In this document: positions 1 to 8,855 of the stretch, piece by piece | Layout: the number at the start of each line of letters is the position of its first letter | Numbering within the stretch: position 1 is the stretch's first letter | Assembly (NCBI GenBank): GCA_017443345.1 | Contig: JAFSNR010000018.1 | Location: 1-64,000 of the forward strand | Length of the DNA: 64,000 nucleotides | From: Prevotella sp. | Lineage (GTDB): Bacteria; Bacteroidota; Bacteroidia; Bacteroidales; Bacteroidaceae | Direction: 5' to 3' | Notes under the pieces: model-generated | Told to the model about the DNA's origin: nothing | The model's input: the letters and a program-made list of their open reading frames with translations, nothing else | Databases searched by the model: none | Program-made: the position numbers and the translations under genes

Positions 1-2
1 CA

Positions 3-632
3 GGTAGCGGTAAGTCGACTATCATCAAACTGCTACTGAAGTATTACAGTGTCTATGAAGAGTACGGGCAGGGCAACATTAATCTTGGAGGGTGGTTTCT
101 GTCGCTCTACGACATCAAGTGGTGGCACAATCATTGCGGTGTGGTGATGCAGGATGGTGTCATCTTCTCTGAGTCCATCGCCCGCAACATCGCCGTCAGT
201 GACGGAGAGATTGACGAGGAACGGCTGATGCGGGCAGCAGAGATTGCCTGTTGCAAGGGCTTCATCATGAAACTGCCACTGAAGTTCGACACGAAGATAG
301 GCCGCGACGGTGTGGGGCTGAGCCAAGGACAGAAACAACGCATCCTCATTGCCAGGGCTGTATATAAAGACCCTGATTTCATCTTCCTCGATGAGGCAAC
401 GAATGCACTTGACGCTAAGAACGAGCGGCAGATTACAGAGAATCTGGAACACTTCTACAGGGGCAAAACGGTTGTTATCGTGGCGCACCGCCTATCGACA
501 GTGAAGAATGCCGACCAGATTGTGGTGCTCGACGGTGGTAAGGTTGCCGAGATAGGCACCCACAATGACCTTGTGGCCAAGCGTGGTGCCTATTACGAAC
601 TCGTCCGCAATCAGTTGGAGTTAGGTAATTAA
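3..632 (+). CDS. ABC exporter, ATP-binding domain (5' end outside window)
   Basis: The last 209 codons of an ABC exporter. The frame is already open at base 3, so the membrane part and any peptidase domain lie outside the window. Seen: Walker A GSGKST at bases 3-20, a Q-loop (VVMQDG), the signature LSQGQ near base 318, Walker B FIFLDEAT near 381 and the H-loop VAHRLST near 483, so the nucleotide-binding domain is intact. The domain resembles those of Bacteroidota peptidase-containing (C39) exporters, which cut and export leader peptides at the inner membrane; that assignment is inference and a lipid or drug exporter is possible. No cargo gene follows. Confidence 0.85.
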   Translation, partial: GSGKSTIIKLLLKYYSVYEEYGQGNINLGGWFLSLYDIKWWHNHCGVVMQDGVIFSESIARNIAVSDGEIDEERLMRAAEIACCKGFIMKLPLKFDTKIGRDGVGLSQGQKQRILIARAVYKDPDFIFLDEATNALDAKNERQITENLEHFYRGKTVVIVAHRLSTVKNADQIVVLDGGKVAEIGTHNDLVAKRGAYYELVRNQLELGN

Positions 633-792
633 ACTAGATGTAGTTTGAAAAACAAAAAAATATAGCGCTACTCGTGCTACTGAGCCTTGTAACTTGTTTG
701 TATTCAGCTGCTTACTCGGTGCAGGATGCCTGAAAATGGCGCTACTATGGTGCTACTGATGCTGCACCGGCCCGGACAATGCTCTCTATTTT

Positions 793-858
793 GCGTATGC
801 CCGTAAAGCTTTTCGCGTATACCCGTAAAGTTTTTCGGGCCAAGGCGTAAGGTTGTTA
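793..858. repeat. 22-bp tandem repeat, two clear units plus a decayed third
   Basis: Units start at 793 and 815 and differ at two positions (GCGTATGCCCGTAAAG versus GCGTATACCCGTAAAG, each followed by a T-rich end). A third, diverged unit at 837 keeps CGTAA and the T-rich tail in the same register. The period is exactly 22 bp, the same as the arrays near 14, 58 and 61 kb, although the sequence is unrelated to those. Confidence 0.75.
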
Positions 859-996
859 AGTAGGCACTTAACCCCTTCTCTGATAGGGCTTTACACTCGT
901 TCGAGACGTCCCTATACCCTGTAAAGTGCCATCTGAACGAGTCGTAGGAAGCATTAGAACGACCGAAAGATGACGTCTCTTCAAGTCAAAAGCTTG

Positions 997-1023
997 CTCA
1001 CAGAGTGTTTGACACTCTGTGAG
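997..1023 (-). terminator. Perfect 12-bp hairpin downstream of the DUF2207 gene
   Basis: CTCACAGAGTGT (997-1008), loop TTG, ACACTCTGTGAG (1012-1023). It lies 12 bases past the stop of the minus-strand gene. There is no clear T-run, so it may act as a terminator or as a 3'-end stabiliser. Its inverted repeat is perfect. Confidence 0.55.
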
Positions 1024-1034
1024 GTAAGGGGAAA

Positions 1035-2681
1035 TCATCTGACACCGCCGCCGAAGCCGCCGCCTGAGAAGCCACCGCCACCGCCTCCCCAGGAGGAGTG
1101 GCCACCATGACCTGAGGCACGGGCCTCGCGGGCTGCCTTGTTGGCAACGGCTCGCGAAGTGCCTGAGTGGAGGGTGGAGTAGATGACGGGCAGCGTATGG
1201 TCGTTGGCCATCTGGGCAGCTACCTGGTCCATATTGAAGTATTCGGGGTTGATCTTCTTCATGTCCTTGATCACCTGGTCGGCGATGCCGAAGAGAGTGG
1301 CGTAGATCATGTAGTCCTTCCACAGCGACACCTCGTTCACATGGCGCTCGTCGAGCAGCGAGAACTCCTTGAGGAACTTCTTCAGTCCGAACACCTGGCG
1401 CACGTCGTCGAGGCGCTCCTTATAGTTGGAGATGCTCGTCTTGGTGTGGAGCGTGTTGATAAACGAGTCGGTGATGCTCTCGTTCTTGCTGCTCCTCATA
1501 AACGACCTCAGTTCCTTGGGCTCGAGTATGGTATCGTCGCCTGCAGCCGTCTTGAACATGCTGTGGATCTTGCGCAGCAGCAAGGGCTGGTCGCCTTGGT
1601 CCTTCAGCTCGTGGATGACGAAGTTCTGCTCCGTCTTGCCCTTACGGTTCAGGGTCTCCTCGATGCTGATGGCCCCCATGTCGATAAGCTTCAGGATACA
1701 AGCCGAGAGCAGGTTGTTATAGTCGGTGCCGAGATACTTATAGGCGTTGAGCATGTCGTTGGCCTGTTGCAGATTGCCGTTCAGAGGGATGTCGCGATAC
1801 CAGAGCAGATCCTTGTTGACCTTCTTTCGGGCACGCCAGACATATACGAAGTACCAGACCAGTCCGATGACAGGCACCACGAAGAAGCTCAAGGCTAAAA
1901 ACAGGAGAATCAGCGTGTCCTCCCACGTCCACTCCTCGTCGTTGCTGGTATAGTCGCTGCCCTCGAAGGCCAGTTCTTTTTTATGTTCGAAGGTGTCGTC
2001 TTCCTGAATCGTCGGCTCAAACAGACCTTTGTCGAAGCGCACCATAATATACAGCGCACCACGATAGTCGAAGGGCTCTGTGTTGTGGACGATGATCTTT
2101 CCATCCTCGAAACTCAGCTCGCCTCCGAAGCGGAATCCCCAGATACCACAGTTCTCCTCGGTAAACAGCGTCGAGTCCTCGGCTTCAATGCTGAGGCGGG
2201 CTTTGTCGGGCTTGGGCGATACGTCCTGATCCAGGAACACGTGGCGGATGGCATCGGCATCGGGATAGGCGTGGACAAGGCTCGTGATGGTGTAGCGCGT
2301 CGTATAGGTACGACTGCCGCTGTCGCCAAGTCCCCAGCAGAGCTCGTAGCCGTTGTGCTTGTAGACGATGCCGCATTTGCCTGCCTTCCAGTCGCGACTG
2401 CGGTCTACGTCCCAGCTGCCGATATTGGTAAACTGGAGGCCGTTCTCGTCGCTCACCTCCAGGTCGCGCACCTCACTGCCTCCCATATTGCCCAGTCCGA
2501 TATAGCATTCCGTGCCTTCAGAGTCGATGTCCATCACCCGGGTCTCCGTGATATGGGCATCGCCATTGCGGCTCAGCACCACGCGGATGTCGAGCGAATG
2601 GAGAAACGGACGGGCTGACAGACTGGTTGCTGATGCCAGCAGCATCAGCAACAGCACCCATTTACTTTTTAAAAGCGTCAT
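1035..2681 (-). CDS. DUF2207 family membrane protein
   Basis: A 548-residue predicted membrane protein. From ATG 2681 it has a signal peptide (residues 1 to about 23), an extracytoplasmic beta-rich DUF2207 region (to about residue 235), a long membrane segment near residues 255-280 followed by RARKK, a cytoplasmic part, and a low-complexity Gly-rich C-terminus (GGGGGGFSGGGFGGG). Function is unknown; the family is commonly found beside lemA, as here. The 5' end overlaps lemA by 20 bp, so the two are probably translated together. The frame is open further upstream, but only with TTG codons, and ATG 2681 directly precedes the signal peptide. Confidence 0.85.
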   Translation of the reverse strand: MTLLKSKWVLLLMLLASATSLSARPFLHSLDIRVVLSRNGDAHITETRVMDIDSEGTECYIGLGNMGGSEVRDLEVSDENGLQFTNIGSWDVDRSRDWKAGKCGIVYKHNGYELCWGLGDSGSRTYTTRYTITSLVHAYPDADAIRHVFLDQDVSPKPDKARLSIEAEDSTLFTEENCGIWGFRFGGELSFEDGKIIVHNTEPFDYRGALYIMVRFDKGLFEPTIQEDDTFEHKKELAFEGSDYTSNDEEWTWEDTLILLFLALSFFVVPVIGLVWYFVYVWRARKKVNKDLLWYRDIPLNGNLQQANDMLNAYKYLGTDYNNLLSACILKLIDMGAISIEETLNRKGKTEQNFVIHELKDQGDQPLLLRKIHSMFKTAAGDDTILEPKELRSFMRSSKNESITDSFINTLHTKTSISNYKERLDDVRQVFGLKKFLKEFSLLDERHVNEVSLWKDYMIYATLFGIADQVIKDMKKINPEYFNMDQVAAQMANDHTLPVIYSTLHSGTSRAVANKAAREARASGHGGHSSWGGGGGGFSGGGFGGGVR

Positions 2682-3228
2682 CAAGATTGGGATATTGTTT
2701 CTTCTCTTCGTTGTCAACCTTCAGATAGTCCTTCTGATCGAAGTGGAGCATCGAAGCCACGATCGACGAGGGCCACTGGCGAACCATACGGTTCATCTTC
2801 GTGGCAGTGTCGTTATAGATCATGCGCGACATGCGTACATTCTCCTCGTACTGCTTCATACCCTCCTGGGCCTCCTTGTAGAGGTCGCTGGCCTTCAGCT
2901 CAGGATAGCGCTCGAACACGACGTTCAGGCGTCCCATCATCTGGGTGAGCAGGTCGCTCTGCTCGTTGATGGCTGCAGGCGTGTTGGCATTGCCGAGGTT
3001 TCCACCACGGGCCTGTACTGCTTGGATGATGGTCTCCGACTCGTGCTTGGCATACTGGGCAGCCGTCTTAGCCAAGGCGATAACGGCGTCGAAACGAGAA
3101 TTCAGCTGAACCTCAATCTGGCTTAGGGCGTTCTTACACAACTCATCGAGGTTGACCAGCGAGCGCTGGGTTGATACGAAATAGCCTCCTACGAGAACTA
3201 CTAATACAATCAGAATAATGATAGTCAT
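2662..3228 (-). CDS. lemA: LemA family protein
   Basis: A 188-residue protein with an N-terminal membrane anchor (residues 3-18, IIILIVLVVLVGG) followed by a long, mostly helical cytoplasmic or periplasmic domain typical of LemA, including the N-terminal stretch around NLDELCKNALSQIEVQL. The role of LemA is not established. The pairing with a DUF2207/TPM-like partner downstream is a recurring arrangement. It is the first gene of a two-gene minus-strand operon and is divergent from the esterase gene at 3339. Confidence 0.9.
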   Translation of the reverse strand: MTIIILIVLVVLVGGYFVSTQRSLVNLDELCKNALSQIEVQLNSRFDAVIALAKTAAQYAKHESETIIQAVQARGGNLGNANTPAAINEQSDLLTQMMGRLNVVFERYPELKASDLYKEAQEGMKQYEENVRMSRMIYNDTATKMNRMVRQWPSSIVASMLHFDQKDYLKVDNEEKKQYPNLDDAFKK

Positions 3229-3297
3229 AATTTCAATAATTATAGGTTTATGGGGGCAAAGTTAATGTAAATTGTGCATAATTCCAAAAAGTTTTTG

Positions 3298-3305
3298 TAC
3301 TTTTG
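3298..3305 (+). promoter_or_regulatory. Bacteroidota -7 box of the CE2 esterase gene
   Basis: TACTTTTG fits the TAnnTTTG consensus and lies 33 bp upstream of ATG 3339. A candidate TTG (-33) at 3272-3274 is spaced 23 bp away, slightly long, so the assignment rests mainly on the -7 box. Confidence 0.55.
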
Positions 3306-3338
3306 CACGCAGAAACCCTAAAATATGTATCCCTAACA

Positions 3339-4475
3339 ATGAAAAGTAAGATTTTGAGTTCATTCTGTCTGCTGTTTGTCAGCGTGATGTCTGCCTTTGC
3401 GATTGAGACTGTACCCATCAAGGGAAGTATCATCCCTCCTACGGATCCCAGGATCCAGTATACGGGCCGCATCAGTTTTGCCAATCCAGAGCGACCAGCC
3501 TGGAATTTCCCAGGTATCCAGATCATCGCTGCCTTCGAGGGCACCTCGCTCAGGATGATTGCCAAGCCCCAAAGCGGCTACTTCGTGGCACAGATCGACC
3601 AGGCCGAACCCTTCAAGGTGGCTTTCCGTGGGGAGCGCGACTCTGTCGTCACCTTGGCTACGGCTCTGCCTGAAGGCTGTCATACCGTCCGTCTGATGTA
3701 TGCCATCGAGGGTTATGAGTTCAATCCGGAGTTCTGGGGTTTCGTGCTCGACGAGGGTCGCCAGCTCGCTGAGGCGCCTGTCCTCCCGTCGAGAAAGATT
3801 GAGTTCATCGGCAACTCCATCACCTGTGGCTATGGCAACGAGGGACTTAACAAGAACGACCACTTCGACTATGCGACAGAGAACCATTATTACTCCTACG
3901 CCTCTATCACCGCCCGCAATCTGGAGGCCCAGCACTGGGTCGTCGCCCGTAGTGGCATTGGCGCCTATCGCAACTATGGTGAGCCGAAGACGGGTTCGCC
4001 TGGTTCCTGTATGCCTGTGCAATACGAGTATACTGGCTATGCCTGGAACCCTGACTTCCGCAATCAGCCTACGTTACTTGGCGAGAAATGGGACTTCAGC
4101 CGCTATCAGCCCGATGTCATCTGCATCAACCTGGGTACTAACGACCTTTCTACCAACAACTACGACTTGCAGTTGTTAAGGCTGGGTTATCAGAAACTGC
4201 TGAAGATGGCGCGCGAACATAATCCGAAGGCAAAGATTGTCTTCCTGACAGGTTCGATGCTTTACAATCAGGAGCTGCAGGAGGCCAAGCAGCTGCTCGA
4301 TGAAATCGCAGCTGAGGCCCGAAAGTCAGGCGACAAGGAAGTCTACCGCTTCGACATCGCCCCCATCTCAGGCGAGGAATTCTACGGCAACGACTGGCAT
4401 CCCAACATCTACCAGGACGAGAAGATGGCCTCCGAACTGACCGCCTATCTCCGCCAGCTTATGGGCTGGTATTAA
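3339..4475 (+). CDS. Secreted CE2-type SGNH esterase
   Basis: A 378-residue exported esterase, likely a carbohydrate O-deacetylase of family CE2. Seen: a signal peptide (residues 1 to about 21), an N-terminal jelly-roll-like domain, and a C-terminal SGNH hydrolase domain with the nucleophile block FIGNSITCGYG (Ser near residue 160), INLGTND near 265 and the catalytic DWHPN near 352. This two-domain order is typical of CE2 acetyl-esterases acting on acetylated xylan or mannan; the substrate here is inference. ATG 3339 was chosen because the longer frame begins with TTG and would bury the signal peptide. The next gene begins 4 bp after the stop. Confidence 0.85.
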   Translation: MKSKILSSFCLLFVSVMSAFAIETVPIKGSIIPPTDPRIQYTGRISFANPERPAWNFPGIQIIAAFEGTSLRMIAKPQSGYFVAQIDQAEPFKVAFRGERDSVVTLATALPEGCHTVRLMYAIEGYEFNPEFWGFVLDEGRQLAEAPVLPSRKIEFIGNSITCGYGNEGLNKNDHFDYATENHYYSYASITARNLEAQHWVVARSGIGAYRNYGEPKTGSPGSCMPVQYEYTGYAWNPDFRNQPTLLGEKWDFSRYQPDVICINLGTNDLSTNNYDLQLLRLGYQKLLKMAREHNPKAKIVFLTGSMLYNQELQEAKQLLDEIAAEARKSGDKEVYRFDIAPISGEEFYGNDWHPNIYQDEKMASELTAYLRQLMGWY

Positions 4476-4479
4476 AGCG

Positions 4480-6114
4480 ATGTCGAAAAGATTCATCATA
4501 AGTGTTATTTCTGTCGTATGCCTGATGATGGGGTGTACGGGTCGGAAGTATGCAGAGATGCAGGAACGCCTGCGTCAGTTGGATGCTTTCAATCGGTCGG
4601 ATAGCGTCTTCCGCTCTACGACTGAGGCGAAGGCATTGGCTGATTATTTCGACGATCACGGCACCCCTAACGAACAGATGCTCGCTTACTACCTTTTGGG
4701 TCGTGCCTATCATGACCTCCACGAGTCGCCCATGGCTTTGAAGTATTTCCAGATGGCCTCCGAGCGTGCCGACACCACCGCTGAGGACTGCGACTACCGC
4801 CAGCTCAGTCGAGTCTATGGGCAGATGAGTAATGTGTTTTATCAGCAGGGGCTTTATGAACAAGAAATCAAATGCGAAGACTTATCAATAGAGTATGGTT
4901 GGAAAGGCAAAGACACTTTAAATGCATTAAGAAGTATGGGTGGAAAAATAGCTGCTTATAAGAGGATGCATAAGTCTGATTCTGCCATATATTTATGTGA
5001 TAGGCTGTCTGAACTTTTTAGAGAATATGGCTACAATAATTATTCTGCTGGGTATAAATCTGTAGTCATAAAAGAATTACTCGATAAGGGAGATATAGAT
5101 AAAGCTGAAAAAAATATCAGGATCTATGAAGCAGAATCTGGTTTCTTTGACGAGCATCACAATATTGAAAAGGGTCGTGAAGTGTATTATTATTCGAAAG
5201 GCCTCTATTATATGGCAATAGAGGAGTATGATTCTGCAGAATACATGTTCAGAAAAGAACTTCGAGAAGCAAAGGATTTTAATAACCAAAATGCAGGGTC
5301 ACGAGGTTTGGCGTTATTATTTCAAAAAACCCATAAGCCTGACTCTGCTGCGAAATATGCCCTTTACAGTTATGCGATGAATGACTCTGTCTATGCGCAA
5401 ATGGCAACCAGAGAGGTTGAGCAGATGCAGGCTATGTATGATTATTCCAGGAATCAGACACTTGCTGAACAAGCGAAAGAAAAAGCAGAAAAGGCTCGCG
5501 TCATAACACAGTTGGTCGGTATCGCCTTCTTTTTATTCATTATAGCATCTACTTTTGTAGCAAGGGAAGTTTACAAAAAGCGGAAAATAGAGCGGACTCA
5601 ATATAAAGCCAACGTATCTTTATTGGCAAAAACACAGGCAGATGTCGTTAAACTACGTTCTTATGGTTTTGAACTAAGCCAAATGCTTCAGGAGAAAGAG
5701 AAAGACTCTGCACGTTTGACGGCAGAAATTGAAAAGTATAAAGAGCGAGTTGGTCAGCAAAAAGAATCTGCAGATGCCTTACTGGCGAAATCAATTATAT
5801 ATGAAGATATAAAGAAGTCTGCAAACAAAGCTCTAATTTTGTCTGATGACGATTGGCATCAGGTTCACATGATGGTGATTGAAATACTACCCAACTTTTA
5901 TAAGCTGATTTCCGCCAAAAGGTCTGAGCTGAACGACAATGAGTTTAAGACAAGCATCCTGATCCGACTTCATTGTTCTCCCAAGGATGCAGCCAATATG
6001 CTGAATGTTACCCAGCCATATATCACTAAGGTTTGCAAAAGTTTGATGCAAAAACTCTTTGGTGAAGATGGAAAATCAAAGGATCTGAGTGAAAGGCTGA
6101 GGCTATATTCATAA
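4480..6114 (+). CDS. Membrane-anchored TPR regulator with C-terminal helix-turn-helix
   Basis: A 544-residue protein: lipoprotein-like signal (LMMGC near residue 19), TPR-type helices over most of the N-terminal half, one membrane segment near residues 341-361, a coiled coil (about 380-430), and a C-terminal DNA-binding-like domain where MLNVTQPYITKVCKSL looks like a LuxR/sigma-4-type recognition helix. This layout belongs to Bacteroidota one-protein regulators that sense outside the cytoplasm. It may control the protease genes that follow (inference from position). Oddity: the first 360 bp or so are GC-rich like the core genome, while the rest is AT-rich like the following block, so a recombination joint seems to lie inside the gene near 4845. 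Confidence 0.8.
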   Translation: MSKRFIISVISVVCLMMGCTGRKYAEMQERLRQLDAFNRSDSVFRSTTEAKALADYFDDHGTPNEQMLAYYLLGRAYHDLHESPMALKYFQMASERADTTAEDCDYRQLSRVYGQMSNVFYQQGLYEQEIKCEDLSIEYGWKGKDTLNALRSMGGKIAAYKRMHKSDSAIYLCDRLSELFREYGYNNYSAGYKSVVIKELLDKGDIDKAEKNIRIYEAESGFFDEHHNIEKGREVYYYSKGLYYMAIEEYDSAEYMFRKELREAKDFNNQNAGSRGLALLFQKTHKPDSAAKYALYSYAMNDSVYAQMATREVEQMQAMYDYSRNQTLAEQAKEKAEKARVITQLVGIAFFLFIIASTFVAREVYKKRKIERTQYKANVSLLAKTQADVVKLRSYGFELSQMLQEKEKDSARLTAEIEKYKERVGQQKESADALLAKSIIYEDIKKSANKALILSDDDWHQVHMMVIEILPNFYKLISAKRSELNDNEFKTSILIRLHCSPKDAANMLNVTQPYITKVCKSLMQKLFGEDGKSKDLSERLRLYS

Positions 6115-6215
6115 TATGCCTTCAATAACTCACGTAAATTACTCCTTGTAATCTTCTGATTATAAGGCGGTTTTGTTTTGGTTAATTCTTGGTTAATTCT
6201 GAAAAGCTTCTTTTC

Positions 6216-6246
6216 TTGTCTCTTAAATTTGAATGTGCTACCTTTG
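6216..6246 (+). promoter_or_regulatory. Promoter of the DUF3244/C10 protease block
   Basis: TTG (6216-6218), 20 bp spacer, TACCTTTG (6239-6246): a full match to the Bacteroidota -33/-7 pattern, 51 bp before ATG 6298. Just upstream, GGTTAATTCTT is tandemly repeated (6180-6201, 11-bp period) and could be a regulator site. Confidence 0.7.
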
Positions 6247-6297
6247 CACCCGCATTTAGCAATGCGCTGTGGGTATAATCTAACAAAATTATAAATA

Positions 6298-6654
6298 ATG
6301 AAGAAATTATTATTTATGTTATTGTGTTTGTCTGCATTGGGTAATGCGCCCATTTATGCAAATGGGAATCAGGTAGAATTACAGATGGGAATCATTGACG
6401 ATGTTCCTATGACTCCAGGTTATGGCAAGGCTCCCATGCGTAAACCAGCCATTTATCAAGAAGGTTTTACGCTTACTCTTTCCAGTTCTCACCCTGAATA
6501 CCTTATTAATATAATGGAGGGTGACGGAGTGGTGTTTTCTTCTGTTATCCCAGAAGGAGTCGCAGCGTTTGAACTTCCTGCTTATCTTTCTGGCGAATAT
6601 ACAATCCAGTTTGTTTCAGGAAGATTTTGTTTTTATGGTCTAATCAATTTTTAA
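6298..6654 (+). CDS. DUF3244 domain secreted protein
   Basis: A 118-residue exported protein: signal peptide (residues 1 to about 21), then a small beta-sandwich-like domain ending in LPAYLSGEYTIQFVSG, a pattern typical of DUF3244 proteins. It lies 9 bp upstream of a C10 protease gene. Small beta-barrel inhibitors (staphostatin type) accompany C10 proteases in some Bacteroides and staphylococci; a similar inhibitor or chaperone role here is inference and no sequence similarity to staphostatins was shown. The last eight codons also occur as a remnant upstream of the second protease gene (see the 92-bp repeat). Confidence 0.7.
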   Translation: MKKLLFMLLCLSALGNAPIYANGNQVELQMGIIDDVPMTPGYGKAPMRKPAIYQEGFTLTLSSSHPEYLINIMEGDGVVFSSVIPEGVAAFELPAYLSGEYTIQFVSGRFCFYGLINF

Positions 6655-6723
6655 ATCGTTAATATGAAAAAGAATATAGTATTTGCATTTGTCACAGCCC
6701 TTGTAATGGTTGCTTGTACTAAT
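6632..6723 (+). repeat. 92-bp direct repeat, copy 1 (DUF3244 tail plus protease signal peptide)
   Basis: Covers the last codons of the DUF3244 gene, the spacer, and the first 20 codons of the C10 protease. Copy 2 is at 8919-9010. By eye the copies differ at 5 of 92 positions and the ATG lies at the same offset (32 bp) in both. Confidence 0.9.
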
Positions 6724-8205
6724 TATGACGACCTGCCTATTGGTGTAGAAATAAGTGATAATAAAGCTACAACTCGAAATAGTTCAACTGATAGCAATGA
6801 CGATATCGTTATTTCACTAGAAGAAGCAGTAAATGTTGCAAATCTTTTTTATGATGAACAGGGGAACTACCGTAACATATCAAAAGGGAAAAAAGCTCCC
6901 GCTAAGAAAGTATTGCCATCAACAAGTATTATCAATGATGGAGACATTCCTGCTATGTATGTAATTAATTACCCCAATGGAGGTTTTGTTATTGTTGGTG
7001 CTTCAAAAAACTATTACCCTATTCTAGCTTATTCCGATGAGAATAATTTTGATCCAACTAACAATAATACAGGTGTGATGAGTTGGATAGCAGAAACAAA
7101 ATGTGCAATTAAATCAAGTAAGTTCTTAAACGACAGCATAAAGGTGCAGATGCATCGTTTATGGAATGGTTTCGACAATACCGTTGATAATGCTCAAGAA
7201 ACTACTAAAGGTATAACTAGAGGAGGATTGAGTGATGCAGAGATTGCTTGTTATGAACGATGTGAGGATTTGTTGAATCAATATGGATATGATGGGGAAG
7301 AAGGATGGCACTTTCAGCCTTTGTCTACAGCCGAACAAGCATTTGCAGATGCAGGATATTCAGCAATATATCAAAATTTGTGTTATAGTGCCAATTTTAA
7401 TCATTCACCAGCATCTCAATCGGTTATAGGTTGGAAGATTTGTACAGTTAAAGAGGAAGTAGGCCCTCTATTATCAACAAGATGGAATCAACACTCTCCT
7501 TATAATAACCAATGTAATAACCATGTTGCAGGATGTGGGACAATTGCTTTGGCACAATTGATGAACTATTATAGGTATCCTTCGAATCCTATGTCAGAAG
7601 GTGTCAATTTTAGTTGGAACAATATCTCTTCAGAAAATAGTGCTTCTATATCTGCATTCGTTAAGCGTGTTTATGATGTTATAGGTACAGAACACGTATT
7701 AGATTGGGTTTTTACGAGGCCAGGAAATATGGAAGATGGTATACGAGATTTTGGATACAATGTAACCGTCGCAGATCATAATACTTATAGGGTAGAGTCT
7801 GAGTTGATTCAACACCGACGGCCAGTAATCATGTTGGGTAATGATTGGGATATGTCAATATTGCCCGGTTCTTTAGAGTATTTGGGCAAATCTCATTATT
7901 GGATATGTGATGGTATAAAAAAGACAACAATGAAAAGACTTTATGTTTTTACTGAGTGGCAACCAAATAGCGATGGTATATTTGTCCCTGGATGGTACTC
8001 AAAGGACAACCCGGATGTTCAAGGAGGGAGTGTCTATCTTAAATTTCATATGAATTGGGGCTGGGGAGGTTCTTGTGATGGATGGTATAGCGGTGATGTC
8101 ATTAATACCACAACAGGTGAATACGATTATAATTATAATGGATATAATGAGAAAGATCATGAATTTGAACACTCAAGAAAAGACTTCTTTATTTCCATGC
8201 ATTGA
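6664..8205 (+). CDS. C10 family (streptopain-like) cysteine protease, lipoprotein
   Basis: A 513-residue secreted cysteine protease. Seen: lipoprotein signal (LVMVAC, Cys18), a propeptide region with the Spi-type pattern GGFVIVGASKNYYPILAYS, catalytic Cys291 in AGCGTIALAQLMNYY, catalytic His411 in GKSHYWICDG, and the Asn464-Trp465 pair in MNWGWGGSCDGWYS. All residues expected of an active streptopain fold are present. Such enzymes are made as zymogens and cleave host or competitor proteins outside the cell. It follows the DUF3244 gene by 9 bp and is probably co-transcribed. The whole block is AT-rich compared with the flanks, which suggests acquisition. Confidence 0.9.
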   Translation: MKKNIVFAFVTALVMVACTNYDDLPIGVEISDNKATTRNSSTDSNDDIVISLEEAVNVANLFYDEQGNYRNISKGKKAPAKKVLPSTSIINDGDIPAMYVINYPNGGFVIVGASKNYYPILAYSDENNFDPTNNNTGVMSWIAETKCAIKSSKFLNDSIKVQMHRLWNGFDNTVDNAQETTKGITRGGLSDAEIACYERCEDLLNQYGYDGEEGWHFQPLSTAEQAFADAGYSAIYQNLCYSANFNHSPASQSVIGWKICTVKEEVGPLLSTRWNQHSPYNNQCNNHVAGCGTIALAQLMNYYRYPSNPMSEGVNFSWNNISSENSASISAFVKRVYDVIGTEHVLDWVFTRPGNMEDGIRDFGYNVTVADHNTYRVESELIQHRRPVIMLGNDWDMSILPGSLEYLGKSHYWICDGIKKTTMKRLYVFTEWQPNSDGIFVPGWYSKDNPDVQGGSVYLKFHMNWGWGGSCDGWYSGDVINTTTGEYDYNYNGYNEKDHEFEHSRKDFFISMH

Positions 8206-8258
8206 TTTGTTGCTCACTTGTAAGTTCGCTGATTTATAAATAAAGAAAAAATAAGAAT

Positions 8259-8852
8259 ATGTACATGAAAAATTATATGTACTTTTGCATGATGGTTGCG
8301 ATAGTCTCAATGTTATTCTCTTGTGATAGGGCACATGATTATGGACCAGAGCAGGCTATTCACAATTTGTGCATTAGTGTCAAAAATAGTGAGGGAAAAG
8401 ATTTGGTAAAGGATTTGCCTTTGACAAGTTGGTATCCTGATGATCAGTCTATTGAAAATGCTATATCTGGTAAATTTGACGAAAATTCTTACAAGGTATA
8501 TTGTATCCCTGATAATGCCCAGACTCCACGAGTATATGATAGTCAATTTAGTATGTGTAAATCCTTATATGGTGACTGGCTGATAAGACACGAGACATTT
8601 ATATCAAATTGGCAGCAAACCCAACAAGAATATACATTTCAGATATTGTGCCCATCTCTGTTTGGAAATCATGAGACGCACGTACTGAAAACATATTGGA
8701 CTATTCCAACTGAAAAATATCAAGGTAAACATTTTGCTATTTGTAGTAAAGCTATATTTGATGGCAATGAGGTAATGAATATCAATTATACTGATCAGCC
8801 TAATGGTTTCAATGGTGAAAAAACAAATATAGTCACCATTGTCGTGCAATGA
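8259..8852 (+). CDS. Lipoprotein of unknown function in the protease block
   Basis: A 197-residue protein with a lipoprotein signal (SMLFSC, Cys22) and no family I recognise. The mature part is rich in beta-prone, Asn/Tyr-rich sequence with a few cysteines and no repeats. It lies between two C10 protease genes in the same orientation, 53 bp after the first. Because DUF3244 and serpin-type proteins share the locus, an inhibitor or surface partner is a reasonable guess, but nothing in the sequence proves it. A second in-frame ATG at 8265 could be the true start. Confidence 0.7.
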   Translation: MYMKNYMYFCMMVAIVSMLFSCDRAHDYGPEQAIHNLCISVKNSEGKDLVKDLPLTSWYPDDQSIENAISGKFDENSYKVYCIPDNAQTPRVYDSQFSMCKSLYGDWLIRHETFISNWQQTQQEYTFQILCPSLFGNHETHVLKTYWTIPTEKYQGKHFAICSKAIFDGNEVMNINYTDQPNGFNGEKTNIVTIVVQ

Positions 8853-8855
8853 TCT

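Larger units (their letters stand above)
633..1034. other. 402-bp intergenic region with short repeats, no gene
   Basis: No convincing ORF. The first part holds two related stretches (about 665-685 and 739-762) that each repeat GCTACT twice. The middle has a 22-bp tandem repeat (793-858, listed separately). Further on GAACGA occurs at 935 and 957, again 22 bp apart. The right end holds a perfect hairpin that probably ends the minus-strand gene. The exporter and the DUF2207 gene converge on this region. Confidence 0.6.
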
